Shown here: positions 6,459 to 14,191 of the stretch, one piece after another
How positions within the stretch are numbered: the stretch's first letter is position 1
Layout: each line of letters starts with the position of its first letter
Origin: an uncultured Oscillospiraceae bacterium
GTDB lineage: Bacteria; Bacillota; Clostridia; Oscillospirales; Ruminococcaceae
Direction of reading: 5' to 3'
Length of the DNA: 22,641 bases
Assembly: GCA_900555435.1 (NCBI GenBank)
Contig: USLH01000014.1
Coordinates: 1 to 22,641 of the forward strand
The notes under the pieces: generated by a model
Seen by the model: only the letters and a program-made list of their open reading frames with translations
What the model was told of the DNA's origin: nothing
Databases searched by the model: none
Translations under genes and position numbers: made by a program

Positions 6459-8399
6459 TTGTGCGGATTTGTTGGAATGTTTAACCGTGATCCTGCGGAT
6501 AACAACGAGACCCTTCTGAACCAGATGTCCACCGCCATCCGGCACCGCGGCCCCGACGACAGCCAGTATATCGTCCGGGACGGCCTTTGCGTTGCCTTCC
6601 GGCGGCTCTCCATCATCGACCTGAACACCGGCGACCAGCCCTTCACTTCGGAGGACGGGCGCTATACCGCAGTGTTCAACGGTGAGATTTATAACTACCG
6701 GGATCTGCGTGCCCCTCTTATGGAGGAGGGTGTGGAATTCCGCACCAACTCCGAGATCGAGGTCATCGTGGAGCTTTACCGGAAGTACGGCGACGAATTC
6801 ATCACCCGGCTTCGGGGAATGTTCGCCATCCTCATCTACGACTCCGTGGAGAAGACGGTCTTCGTAGGGCGGGATCCCTTCGGCATCAAGCCTATGTACT
6901 ACCGTGTCACGGATAAGGGACTGATGTTTGCTTCGGAGATGAAGGCGTTCCTGTTTGACGAGACCATGGGCGGCTTCCGGGTGGATCCCAGCCTTTTGCA
7001 GCACTATTTTACCTTCCAGTATGTGCCGGAGCCCAACACCATCACCCCCCAGATCAAGGTGCTGGAGGCGGCTCATTATCTGAAATGCAGCGCCGACGGC
7101 AAATATGAGATCAAGCCCTATGTGGAGCTGCGGTTCGAGAAGCCTTCCGAGGAGAGCTTTGAGGAAAAGGCCAAAAAGCTCCGGGACATCCTGACCGAGT
7201 CGGTGGAGTACCACATGATCTCCGATGTGGAGGTGGGCACCTTCCTGTCCAGCGGCATCGACTCCGCCGTCATTACCGCCATCGCCAGCCGTTTGAATCC
7301 CGGCATCAAGGCGCTGACCGTTGGCTTTGACGTGGCGTCTTACAGTGAGATCAACGACGCTCACGAGATCGCAAAGCACCTGAATGTGGAGCACATCGTG
7401 CTGAAGGGCGACTGCGAGCTCTTCAAAAACGCCTTTGAAAAGGTGGTATTTTCGCTGGATTCGCCGGTGGCGGATCCCTCCACCGTTGCCATTTACCTCA
7501 TTGCGCAGGAAGCCAGCAAGCACGTCAAGGTTATGCTCTCCGGCGAAGGCGCCGATGAGCTGTTTGCGGGATACAAGACCTACCGGGATTCCCTGGGCGC
7601 CGGAAAATTCGAAAACGCGCCGGGCTTCGTCCGGGCGGCCTGCCGGGGGCTTTCCCATCTGATCCCCGACGGGGTGAAGGGAAAGAATTTCCTGATGCGT
7701 GCCGGCGTGCCGTTGGAGGAGCGGTATGTGGGCAACGCCTTCCTCTTTAACGAGAAGCAGAAAAAGGACTTTTTAGTCCAGTATAACCCCAACCAGAAGT
7801 ATACTGAGCTGACCCGGGACGTGTTTGCCAAGGTGGCGGATCGGGATCCGTTAATCAAGATGCAGTATGAGGACATCTCCACCTGGCTCAAGGGCGACAT
7901 CTTAGTCAAGGGCGACCGGCTGAGCATGGGCAACTCCCTGGAGGTGCGGGTGCCCTTCCTTGACCGGAAGGTGTTCGAGTTTGCCTCTACCCTGAAAAAT
8001 TCCGACAAGCTCCGGGAGGGTACCACCAAATACGTCCTCCGGTACGCCTTCAAGGATTATGTGAACCCCGAGACCTTTATGCGGCCGAAGCTGGGGTATC
8101 CGGTGCCGGTTCGTGTGTGGCTCAAAAACGAGCTTTACGAGTGGGCACGGGACATCATCCAGAATTCCAAGGCCGATGAGTACATCAACAAGGCCGCTGC
8201 TTTGAAGATGCTGGAGGATCACCGCACCGGCAAGGCGGACAACTACCGGAAGCTCTGGTCGATCTTGGTGTTCATCACCTGGTACCGGCTTTATATCGCT
8301 GATGCGGAGGAGACCCGCCGCCGGATCCTGGCCGGTGAGCTTTCCTACTCCCAGCGGAACGCCTATTTCGACAGCCTGAAGGCGAAAGAGGAAAAATAA
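6459..8399 (+). CDS. asnB: Asparagine synthetase, glutamine-hydrolysing
   Basis: A 646-residue cytoplasmic enzyme that makes asparagine from aspartate, ATP and glutamine. The N-terminal class II glutaminase domain must begin with Cys2; reading from the TTG at 6459 gives M-CGFVGMF, so this rare start codon is very likely the true one (AAGGAAG at 6444-6450, eight bases upstream). Other glutaminase marks are RHRGPDD (29-35) and FNGEIYNY (73-80). The C-terminal synthetase domain has the pyrophosphate-binding loop SSGIDS (264-269), LSGEGADELFAGY, and SMGNSLEVRVPFLD. An upstream ATG at 6452 is out of frame and opens only a ten-codon ORF. The gene stands alone between two terminators. I see no dedicated promoter in the 40 nt leader, so transcription may come partly from readthrough of the ftsZ terminator. 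Confidence 0.95.
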   Translation: MCGFVGMFNRDPADNNETLLNQMSTAIRHRGPDDSQYIVRDGLCVAFRRLSIIDLNTGDQPFTSEDGRYTAVFNGEIYNYRDLRAPLMEEGVEFRTNSEIEVIVELYRKYGDEFITRLRGMFAILIYDSVEKTVFVGRDPFGIKPMYYRVTDKGLMFASEMKAFLFDETMGGFRVDPSLLQHYFTFQYVPEPNTITPQIKVLEAAHYLKCSADGKYEIKPYVELRFEKPSEESFEEKAKKLRDILTESVEYHMISDVEVGTFLSSGIDSAVITAIASRLNPGIKALTVGFDVASYSEINDAHEIAKHLNVEHIVLKGDCELFKNAFEKVVFSLDSPVADPSTVAIYLIAQEASKHVKVMLSGEGADELFAGYKTYRDSLGAGKFENAPGFVRAACRGLSHLIPDGVKGKNFLMRAGVPLEERYVGNAFLFNEKQKKDFLVQYNPNQKYTELTRDVFAKVADRDPLIKMQYEDISTWLKGDILVKGDRLSMGNSLEVRVPFLDRKVFEFASTLKNSDKLREGTTKYVLRYAFKDYVNPETFMRPKLGYPVPVRVWLKNELYEWARDIIQNSKADEYINKAAALKMLEDHRTGKADNYRKLWSILVFITWYRLYIADAEETRRRILAGELSYSQRNAYFDSLKAKEEK

Positions 8400-8409
8400 G
8401 TGAAGCTGT

Positions 8410-8439
8410 AGCCGCCGGATCTCAGCCGGCGGCTGTTTT
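8410..8439 (+). terminator. Intrinsic terminator of asnB
   Basis: AGCCGCCGG (8410-8418) pairs with CCGGCGGCT (8426-8434) around a seven-base loop, then GTTTT. It lies eleven bases beyond the asnB stop codon. Confidence 0.82.
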
Positions 8440-8472
8440 GACAAGTTTAAGACGTTTGAAAGGAATTGAGCC

Positions 8473-9627
8473 ATGCTTTTCATTCACGGAAACATTCTGA
8501 CCATGGAGGAGACCTCCTTCCCGGACGGGTACCTCTGGGTGAAAGACGGGAAGATCGCCGGAGTCGGGCCTTCCTTGGAAGCGCCTGCTGATCCGGAGAC
8601 CGTCGATCTGGTGGGGAAGACCGTCCTGCCGGGGTTCGTGGACGCCCACTGCCACCTTGGAATGTGGGAGGATGGACTGGGATTTGAAGGGGACGACGGG
8701 AACGAGGCCACTGACCCGGTGACTCCGCAGCTCCGCGCCATCGACGCCCTGAATCCATTGGACCGCACCTTTGCGGAAGCACGGCTTGGCGGCGTCACCA
8801 CCGTCCTGACCGGCCCCGGAAGCGCCAATGCCATCGGCGGCCAGTGGGCTGCCATCAAAACGGCAGGGCGGCGGATCGACGATATGGTTATCGATCCGGC
8901 AGTGGGCATGAAATTTGCCCTGGGTGAGAATCCCAAGGTCACCTACAACGAAAAAAACGTGACGCCGGTGACCCGGATGGCCACGGCCTCCCTGATCCGG
9001 GAGCAGCTGCGGAAGGCGGAACGGTATCTCTCCGATAAGGAGCGGGCGGACGAGGACGAGGACTTCGACGAGCCGGAGTTCGACGCCAAGTGCGAGGCGC
9101 TGGTCCCGGTGCTTTCCGGCAAGCAGAAGGCGTTTTTCCACGCCCATCGGGCGGACGACATTTTCACCGCCATCCGCATTGCAAGGGAGTTCAAGCTGGA
9201 TCTGGTGCTGGTACACTGCACCGAGGGATATATGGTGAAGGATCTGCTGGCAGGGGAGAAGATCCCGGTCATCGCAGGCCCTATCCTTTCCGACCGATCC
9301 AAGCCGGAGCTTCGGAACCAGTCGGTGGAGAACCCGGGACAGCTGGCAGGTGAGGGGATCCTCACGGCCCTCTGCACCGACCATCCGGTGATCCCCATCC
9401 AGTACCTGTCCCTCTGCGCCGGGATCGCCATCGGAAACGGCATGGAGCGGGAGGCGGCTCTGAAGGCCATCACCATTTCTGCCGCAAAGGCGGCGGGCAT
9501 CGACAGGCGGGGGGGCTCGCTGGCAGTGGGGAAGGACGCCGACTTCGTTGTCTTCGATGGCGACCCCTGCAGTCCCTATGTCCATCCGGAAATGGTCTTT
9601 ATCAACGGGCAGCGGATCCTTTGGTAA
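8473..9627 (+). CDS. Amidohydrolase, imidazolonepropionase-related (COG1228-like)
   Basis: A 384-residue metal-dependent hydrolase with the usual composite fold: N-terminal beta strands ending in LPGFVDAHCHLG (about 52-63, where His59 and His61 are metal ligands), a TIM-barrel core with LVHCTEG (His248) and an ALCTDH motif (Asp303 as the expected catalytic aspartate), and a C-terminal return strand GKDADFVVFDGDP. Two more histidines, 223 and 225, lie in the barrel. This group acts on cyclic amides or peptides, but substrate cannot be read from sequence; neighbours give no histidine-degradation context, so I do not call it HutI. An acidic insertion around residues 190-205 is unusual. AAAGGA lies upstream of the ATG. 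It stands alone; there is no clear terminator after it. Confidence 0.85.
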   Translation: MLFIHGNILTMEETSFPDGYLWVKDGKIAGVGPSLEAPADPETVDLVGKTVLPGFVDAHCHLGMWEDGLGFEGDDGNEATDPVTPQLRAIDALNPLDRTFAEARLGGVTTVLTGPGSANAIGGQWAAIKTAGRRIDDMVIDPAVGMKFALGENPKVTYNEKNVTPVTRMATASLIREQLRKAERYLSDKERADEDEDFDEPEFDAKCEALVPVLSGKQKAFFHAHRADDIFTAIRIAREFKLDLVLVHCTEGYMVKDLLAGEKIPVIAGPILSDRSKPELRNQSVENPGQLAGEGILTALCTDHPVIPIQYLSLCAGIAIGNGMEREAALKAITISAAKAAGIDRRGGSLAVGKDADFVVFDGDPCSPYVHPEMVFINGQRILW

Positions 9628-9692
9628 ATGTGAACAATTATCGTTTCAATTTATAAAATTTATCGAAAACTCTGGATTTTTTTGTGTAATTA

Positions 9693-9701
9693 TGTTATAC
9701 T
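9693..9701 (+). promoter_or_regulatory. Extended -10 promoter element of hpf
   Basis: TGT followed by TATACT (9696-9701) forms an extended -10. The -35 region 17 bases upstream (TGGATT) is poor, but the preceding 60 bases are strikingly AT-rich compared with the rest of the window, which would suit an UP-like element. Transcription would begin at about 9708, almost exactly where a hairpin starts. Confidence 0.6.
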
Positions 9702-9709
9702 AAACCTAA

Positions 9710-9729
9710 GGAGAAGCAAAGGCTTCTCC
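9710..9729 (+). promoter_or_regulatory. Hairpin at the 5' end of the hpf mRNA
   Basis: GGAGAAGC (9710-9717) and GCTTCTCC (9722-9729) form a perfect eight-base stem with an AAAG tetraloop. With a start site about seven bases after the -10, the hairpin would begin within two or three bases of the transcript's 5' end. It has no T-run after it, so it is not a terminator. The left arm contains GGAG, which resembles a Shine-Dalgarno sequence, but the one used by hpf is at 9739-9744. Confidence 0.65.
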
Positions 9730-9751
9730 AAGTGGAATAGGAGGCATGATT

Positions 9752-10264
9752 ATGAACACGACTTACGCTGCAAGAAAAGTAACGCTTACCGACTCGTTTA
9801 AGGAACGCGCGGAATTAAAGCTCAAAAAGCTGGACAAGTTCTTTGACGACGCAAAAGCGCAGGTCACCGTTTCCACCCAGAAAAATCAGGCCACCGTGGA
9901 GTTGACGGTTTGGGCCAATAATCTGATTTTCCGCAGCGAGGCGAAAAACGAAGACAAGCTGGAAGCGCTGGACGAGGCGCTGGAGAACCTGATCCGCCGG
10001 ATCCGGAAAAACAAGACGAAGCTCCAGAAAAAAGTAAAGGCTTCCGGATTTGAGATCCTTGCCGAGGAGATCCCGGAGGAGGAGTATGAGGTCATCCGGA
10101 CGAAGGAAGTCCCCCTGCGGCCCATGTCCGTGGAGGAGGCCATTCTGCAGATGAACCTGTTGGAGCACAGCTTCTTCGTTTTCTTAAACGGCGACACCGG
10201 AGAGGTGAACGTGGTCTACCAACGGAACGATGACGGCTACGGTATCCTTGTGCCGAAGAAATAA
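9752..10264 (+). CDS. hpf: Long-form ribosome hibernation promoting factor
   Basis: A 170-residue protein that binds the 30S subunit and dimerises ribosomes into inactive 100S particles in stationary phase or stress. Residues 1 to about 100 form the S30AE/YfiA domain, with the LTDSFKERAELKLKKLDKFF helix; a linker leads to the C-terminal dimerisation domain (about 115-170) containing RPMSVEEAILQMNLLEHSFFVF and ending DDGYGILVPKK. This length is the long HPF typical of Firmicutes. I prefer ATG 9752 to ATG 9746, because AGGAGG at 9739-9744 leaves only one base before the earlier codon but seven before the later one. It has its own promoter, a leader hairpin and a strong terminator, consistent with separate regulation. 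Confidence 0.95.
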   Translation: MNTTYAARKVTLTDSFKERAELKLKKLDKFFDDAKAQVTVSTQKNQATVELTVWANNLIFRSEAKNEDKLEALDEALENLIRRIRKNKTKLQKKVKASGFEILAEEIPEEEYEVIRTKEVPLRPMSVEEAILQMNLLEHSFFVFLNGDTGEVNVVYQRNDDGYGILVPKK

Positions 10265-10296
10265 GCTGTACAGATCCGCAAAAGTATGATAAAATA

Positions 10297-10327
10297 AGTG
10301 GGAGCAGAGTTTCTGCTCCCACTTTTT
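10297..10327 (+). terminator. Intrinsic terminator of hpf
   Basis: AGTGGGAGCAGA (10297-10308) pairs perfectly over twelve bases with TCTGCTCCCACT (10312-10323), loop GTT, with a five-T tail. It begins 33 bases after the hpf stop codon. Confidence 0.93.
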
Positions 10328-10345
10328 CGTGAAAAGGAACCGTTT

Positions 10346-11488
10346 ATGAGAGAAATGACGTTTGCCGCTCCCTGCCATTTCGGGCTGGAGAGCGTTTTGG
10401 CCGGGGAAATGCGCCGGCTCGACTTGGAAGGCGTGTCCGCTGCCGATGGGCGGGTGCTTTTTAAAGGGGACGAACACGCCCTGGCAAGAGCCAACCTCTG
10501 CCTGCGGACGGCGGAGCGGGTGCTGGTTCTATTGGGAGAATTCGAGGCGAAGACCTTTACGGAGCTGTTCGATCAGGTGCGGCAGCTGCCCTTTGAAGAA
10601 TTCATCGGGCGGCAGGACGCCTTCCCGGTAAAGGGACACTCCAACAAGTCCCAGCTCCACAGCGTTCCCGACTGCCAGTCCATCATCAAAAAAGCTGCCG
10701 TAGAGCGCCTGAAGGAGAAGTACGGCGTGGGCTGGTTCGAGGAGACGGGGCCGGTACACCAGATCCAGTTCCAGATTTTAAAGGATCGGGTCAGCATCTA
10801 TCTGGACACCTCCGGGGCGGGGCTCCACAAGCGGGTCTCCCGGCGGAATTCCACCGAAGCGCCCATCAAAGAAACGCTGGCGGCGGGGATCCTGGATCTT
10901 GCATGGATCCGGAAGGACAGCACGTTATATGACCCCTTCTGTGGGTCGGGGACGTTTCTGATCGAAGGGGCGCTGAAGGCCATGAACATTCCGGCGGGGA
11001 TCACCCGACGTTTCGCCGCCCAGAGCTGGAGCTCTATCCCTGCCTCTGTCTGGCAGCAGGAGCGGGCAAGGGGGCTGGATCTCGTTCGCCGGGATGCGAA
11101 ATTTGCCGCTTACGGCAGCGATTTGGATCCGGCGGCGGTGGAGCTTGCCCTGGATAACGCCCACAAAGCCGGCGTCGCCCAGCGGATCCGGATCCGTACC
11201 CGGGACATCCGGGAGTTCAAGACCGTCACCGACACTGGCATCGTGGTGACTAACCCGCCTTACGGTGAGCGCCTTCTGGATCAGAAGGCCGCACGGGAGC
11301 TTTATAAGATCATGGGGCAGCAGTTCCGCCGCCGGGACGGCTTCTCCTACGGGATCATCACTCCGGACGAGGAGTTTGAAAAGAACTTCGGCCGCCGGGC
11401 GGACAAGCATCGGAAGCTCTACAACGGCATGCTCAAGTGCCAGCTTTTCCTTTATGAAGATCCTGCCTTCCACAGCAAAAAGAAATGA
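10346..11488 (+). CDS. THUMP-domain class I SAM-dependent RNA methyltransferase (RlmL/YpsC family)
   Basis: A 380-residue enzyme of the COG0116 family, which methylates guanine N2 in 23S rRNA (E. coli RlmL modifies G2445). The N-terminal part, about 45-155, fits a ferredoxin-like plus THUMP RNA-binding region. The Rossmann methyltransferase core has the SAM-binding DPFCGSG (196-202), GSDLDP (258-262), and the amino-methylase motif NPPYGERL (303-310). The ATG at 10346 has AAGG eight bases upstream; the open frame extends back into the hpf terminator, but that is not coding. It lacks the second methyltransferase domain of E. coli RlmKL, as is normal for Gram-positive homologues. The exact target base in this organism is inference. 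Confidence 0.9.
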   Translation: MREMTFAAPCHFGLESVLAGEMRRLDLEGVSAADGRVLFKGDEHALARANLCLRTAERVLVLLGEFEAKTFTELFDQVRQLPFEEFIGRQDAFPVKGHSNKSQLHSVPDCQSIIKKAAVERLKEKYGVGWFEETGPVHQIQFQILKDRVSIYLDTSGAGLHKRVSRRNSTEAPIKETLAAGILDLAWIRKDSTLYDPFCGSGTFLIEGALKAMNIPAGITRRFAAQSWSSIPASVWQQERARGLDLVRRDAKFAAYGSDLDPAAVELALDNAHKAGVAQRIRIRTRDIREFKTVTDTGIVVTNPPYGERLLDQKAARELYKIMGQQFRRRDGFSYGIITPDEEFEKNFGRRADKHRKLYNGMLKCQLFLYEDPAFHSKKK

Positions 11489-11489
11489 G

Positions 11490-11531
11490 AAGCCGCCGCA
11501 TCCGACAGTGATCGGGTGCGGCGGCTTTTTT
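11490..11531 (+). terminator. Terminator after the methyltransferase gene
   Basis: AAGCCGCCGCATCCGA (11490-11505) pairs with TCGGGTGCGGCGGCTT (11512-11527), sixteen pairs with one G-T, loop CAGTGA, then a T-run to 11531. It lies between convergent genes. On the minus strand the T-run is broken (CTTCTCATTTCTTTTT), so it may also slow galE transcripts but less well. Confidence 0.9.
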
Positions 11532-11559
11532 ATCCCGTCGGGGTGTTCCGGCGGAGGGG

Positions 11560-12567
11560 TCAGGCTTTGTGGGAGGATTTCTGGGTGAAGTTCCAGGAGT
11601 CGGCGCACATTTCGTCGATGCCCATGGTGGCTTCCCAGCCTAAGACTTCCCGGGCCTTGGTGGGGTCGGCGTAGCATTCGGCGATGTCGCCGGCACGGCG
11701 GGGAGCGATTTTGTAGGGGACCTTCCTGCCGCTGGCCTTTTCAAAGGCAGCGACCATCTGCAGTACGGAGTAGCCGTGGCCGGTACCTAAGTTATAGGCG
11801 TCCACGCCGGTGTCCTTCCGGACCTTGGCAAGGGCTTTCAGGTGGCCTTTGGCCAGATCCACCACATGGATGTAGTCCCGGACGCCGGTTCCGTCGGGGG
11901 TGGGGTAGTCGTTTCCGTAAACGGACAGGCAGGGCAGCTGGCCGTCGGCGACCTTTGCGATGTAAGGCAGGAGGTTGTTGGGGATGCCGTTGGGATCCTC
12001 GCCGATCAGGCCGCTCTTGTGGGCACCGATGGGGTTGAAGTACCGGAGCAGGGCAATGCTCCAGCCTTTGTCGGCGACGTAGAGATCCCGGAGGATGCCT
12101 TCAATGTACAGCTTGGTGGAGCCGTAGGGGTTGGTGGTGGACAGGGAGAAGTCCTCCCGGATCGGAACAGATTTGGGTGCACCGTAAACGGTAGCGGAGG
12201 AGCTGAAGACCAGCCGCTTCACGTTATACTTCTCCATCAGCTCGCAGAGGATCAGGGTGCCGGTGATGTTGTTGTGGTAGTAGCGCAGGGGCTGCTGAAC
12301 GCTTTCGCCTACGGCTTTCAATCCGGCAAAGTGGATCACGGCGTCGATCTCGTTCTGGGCAAAGATCTTCTCTAAGCCTTCTCGGTCCAGAAGATCGGTC
12401 TCATAGAATTTGAAGTCCTTTCCGGTGATCTCCCGAATGTGATCGAGAGCATCGGGCTTGGAATTGACGAAGTTGTCGACGATGATAACATCTTCCCCTG
12501 CATTGAGAAGCTCGACACAGGTGTGGGAGCCGATGTAGCCGGCGCCGCCGGTAACGAGAACTGCCAT
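11560..12567 (-). CDS. galE: UDP-glucose 4-epimerase
   Basis: A 335-residue extended short-chain dehydrogenase that interconverts UDP-glucose and UDP-galactose with bound NAD. The N-terminal dinucleotide site is TGGAGYIG (6-13), followed by DNFVNS; the catalytic region has SSSATVYG (122-129) and the Tyr148-x3-Lys152 pair in NPYGSTK. The NNITGT and ALLRYFNPIGAH segments are typical of GalE. I use the internal ATG at 12567, since GGAGG in the message is eight bases before it, while the upstream ATG at 12582 overlaps that site. It is the only gene on the minus strand between mraY and the final SpoIID-like gene, stands alone with its own promoter, and probably supplies UDP-galactose for surface glycans or uses dietary galactose; no other Leloir genes are nearby. 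Confidence 0.96.
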   Translation of the reverse strand: MAVLVTGGAGYIGSHTCVELLNAGEDVIIVDNFVNSKPDALDHIREITGKDFKFYETDLLDREGLEKIFAQNEIDAVIHFAGLKAVGESVQQPLRYYHNNITGTLILCELMEKYNVKRLVFSSSATVYGAPKSVPIREDFSLSTTNPYGSTKLYIEGILRDLYVADKGWSIALLRYFNPIGAHKSGLIGEDPNGIPNNLLPYIAKVADGQLPCLSVYGNDYPTPDGTGVRDYIHVVDLAKGHLKALAKVRKDTGVDAYNLGTGHGYSVLQMVAAFEKASGRKVPYKIAPRRAGDIAECYADPTKAREVLGWEATMGIDEMCADSWNFTQKSSHKA

Positions 12568-12614
12568 GATACATACCTCCATTATAGATCAAGTGGATTT
12601 TGTTTTCTGTTTTT

Positions 12615-12643
12615 AGTATAGGATGAAAAATCCCCTCCGTCAA
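12615..12643 (-). promoter_or_regulatory. Promoter of galE
   Basis: Read on the minus strand, TTGACG (12643-12638) and TATACT (12620-12615) are spaced by exactly 17 bases. Each is five of six to consensus. It lies 48 bases upstream of the galE start codon. Confidence 0.8.
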
Positions 12644-12780
12644 CCGCTTGCATGAATAATCCATATAAAAGCGAAAGGAAAGTAAAAGAAAGCTAAAGCA
12701 GCAGGGTGATTGAAGTGTGTCCGGCAGGTGAAGAAAGGATGAATTTCCGGGTTTTCATGAAAGAATAGAGGTTTAGGGGG

Positions 12781-12809
12781 TTATCATTTTGAGAAAAGTA
12801 TGATATAAT
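12781..12809 (+). promoter_or_regulatory. Promoter of the ymfF-ymfH-lgt-folD operon
   Basis: TTATCA (12781-12786), 17 bases, then a perfect TATAAT (12804-12809), preceded by TGA as an extended -10. It starts a leader of about 75 bases before the first gene. The 307-base galE to ymfF gap otherwise holds only the divergent galE promoter and AG-rich DNA without an ORF I can support. Confidence 0.75.
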
Positions 12810-12889
12810 ATCAGAATAACGAAAGAACTGCAGGATCAGGATCACACGTTTCTGTTTCGGAAGGAAGAAAAACGGGAAGGACTGCTTTC

Positions 12890-14191
12890 ATGAAGGATAC
12901 ATACCCGCTGCGGCGGGAAAAAATCGGGGAGGAGGTCTTCTTTTCCTCCCTGCGGGACAGCCGGTTCAAGACTGATCTTTTGACGCTGAACTTCGTACTG
13001 CCCCTAAAACGGGAAACGGTGACGGAAAACGCCCTGATCCCGCTGGTCTTGGAAAAAGGCTCCGCAAGCTTCCCCGCTTACCGCACCTTTTCCATGGAGT
13101 TGAACCGCCTTTACGGCGCTTCGGTGGGGGCGGGCTGCTCGAAGATTGGGGATAACGAGATCCTGACCCTGAGCATTTCCACGCTGGACGACGCCTATGC
13201 CCTAAAAGGCGAAAAGCTCTTGAAGACCTGCGGGGAGCTGTTCCGCGGGCTTTTGTTCGACCCGGTTTTAGAAGACGGGCTTCTTGCCCACGAGAATCTG
13301 GAGCTTCAAAAGCAGTATTTATGGGACAGCATCGAAGCGGAAAAAAACGACAAACGCTCCTATGCGCTGGGGCAGACGCTGCGGCTTTTGTTTGAAAACG
13401 ACCCCTGCGGGCTGCGGAAGCTGGGCTATACCGAGGATCTGGAAAAGCTCACCGACCGGGCCGCCACCGACGCTTACCTGCGGATCCTTTCTTCCGCTCA
13501 GGTGGAGATCTTCCATGTGGGCTGCGGGAATCCGGGAGAGGTCAAGGAGGCATTTGCCTCGGCCTTTTCCGGCATCAGACGGCGTCCGGAGCCGCTTTTA
13601 AAAACTAAGCTTGCCGTTCCGGACGGCATGTTCCGGGAGATCACTGAGGAAAAACCGGTGAGCCAGTCGAAGCTCTGCCTGGGGTTCAAGACCGGCGTCG
13701 GGCCCACCCATTCGCAGCTTTCCGCCCTCCGGCTGATGAACGGTGTTTTGGGCGGCACGACGGAATCGAAGCTCTTTTTAAACGTCCGGGAAAAGCGGGG
13801 GCTTTGCTATTACTGCTCCTCCCGGTCGGATCGGACGAAGGGGATCCTGCTCATCGACTGCGGCGTGGACCGGGAAAAGGTGGACGAGGCAAGGGGAGCA
13901 ATCTTAGGCGAGCTTGCCGCCATCCGTCGGGGAGAGGTCACGGAGGACGAACTGAACTTCGCTCGCCTGAGCCTGCAAAACGGCTTCCGCTCTGTGGGGG
14001 AGACGGCGTCTTCCCTAGAATCCTTCTACCTGACTCAGACCCTTCTGGGGGTGGAGGAAACGCCCTTTGACCAGTGCGAAAAACTCGCCCGGGTCACAAA
14101 AGAAGAGGTCGCCGCAGCGGCGGAGCTTTTGGAGCTTTCTGTTTCCTACCTGCTGACTGAAGACGGCGGAGAGGAGGGAGCCGATGCGTAG
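12890..14191 (+). CDS. ymfF: M16-family peptidase-like protein without zinc site (YmfF type)
   Basis: A 433-residue protein with the two-lobed M16 (insulinase/processing peptidase) pattern. The segment where active members have HxxEH reads LIPLVLEKGSAS (about 49-60), so the zinc ligands are missing. It keeps the substrate-binding C-terminal motif NVREKRGLCYY (298-308), with Arg300 and Tyr307, which in M16B heterodimers is supplied by the non-zinc subunit. It overlaps the next gene by eight bases, so the two are translationally coupled and probably form one heterodimeric peptidase. GGGAAGGA lies eight bases before the ATG. In Bacillus the pair is ymfF-ymfH, later linked with EF-P modification in database names; its substrate here is unknown. 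Confidence 0.85.
   Translation: MKDTYPLRREKIGEEVFFSSLRDSRFKTDLLTLNFVLPLKRETVTENALIPLVLEKGSASFPAYRTFSMELNRLYGASVGAGCSKIGDNEILTLSISTLDDAYALKGEKLLKTCGELFRGLLFDPVLEDGLLAHENLELQKQYLWDSIEAEKNDKRSYALGQTLRLLFENDPCGLRKLGYTEDLEKLTDRAATDAYLRILSSAQVEIFHVGCGNPGEVKEAFASAFSGIRRRPEPLLKTKLAVPDGMFREITEEKPVSQSKLCLGFKTGVGPTHSQLSALRLMNGVLGGTTESKLFLNVREKRGLCYYCSSRSDRTKGILLIDCGVDREKVDEARGAILGELAAIRRGEVTEDELNFARLSLQNGFRSVGETASSLESFYLTQTLLGVEETPFDQCEKLARVTKEEVAAAAELLELSVSYLLTEDGGEEGADA

Noticed and set aside
6081..7658. 525-codon minus-strand open frame across ftsZ and asnB
   Set aside because: Antisense of two certain genes, crossing a terminator; His/Gly/Asp-rich composition is typical of reverse-frame shadows.
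8438..8466. TTGACA (8438-8443) as -35 of an amidohydrolase promoter
   Set aside because: The position 17 bases downstream reads AGGAAT and coincides with the ribosome binding site; no acceptable -10 is present.
9636..9668. Repeated TTATCG and an AT-rich near-palindrome upstream of hpf as an operator
   Set aside because: Low-complexity AT-rich sequence gives such matches easily; more likely an UP-like element.
12650..12780. Short ORFs and possible small RNA in the galE-ymfF gap
   Set aside because: Only frames of about ten codons and no stable hairpin or extra promoter beyond the two assigned.
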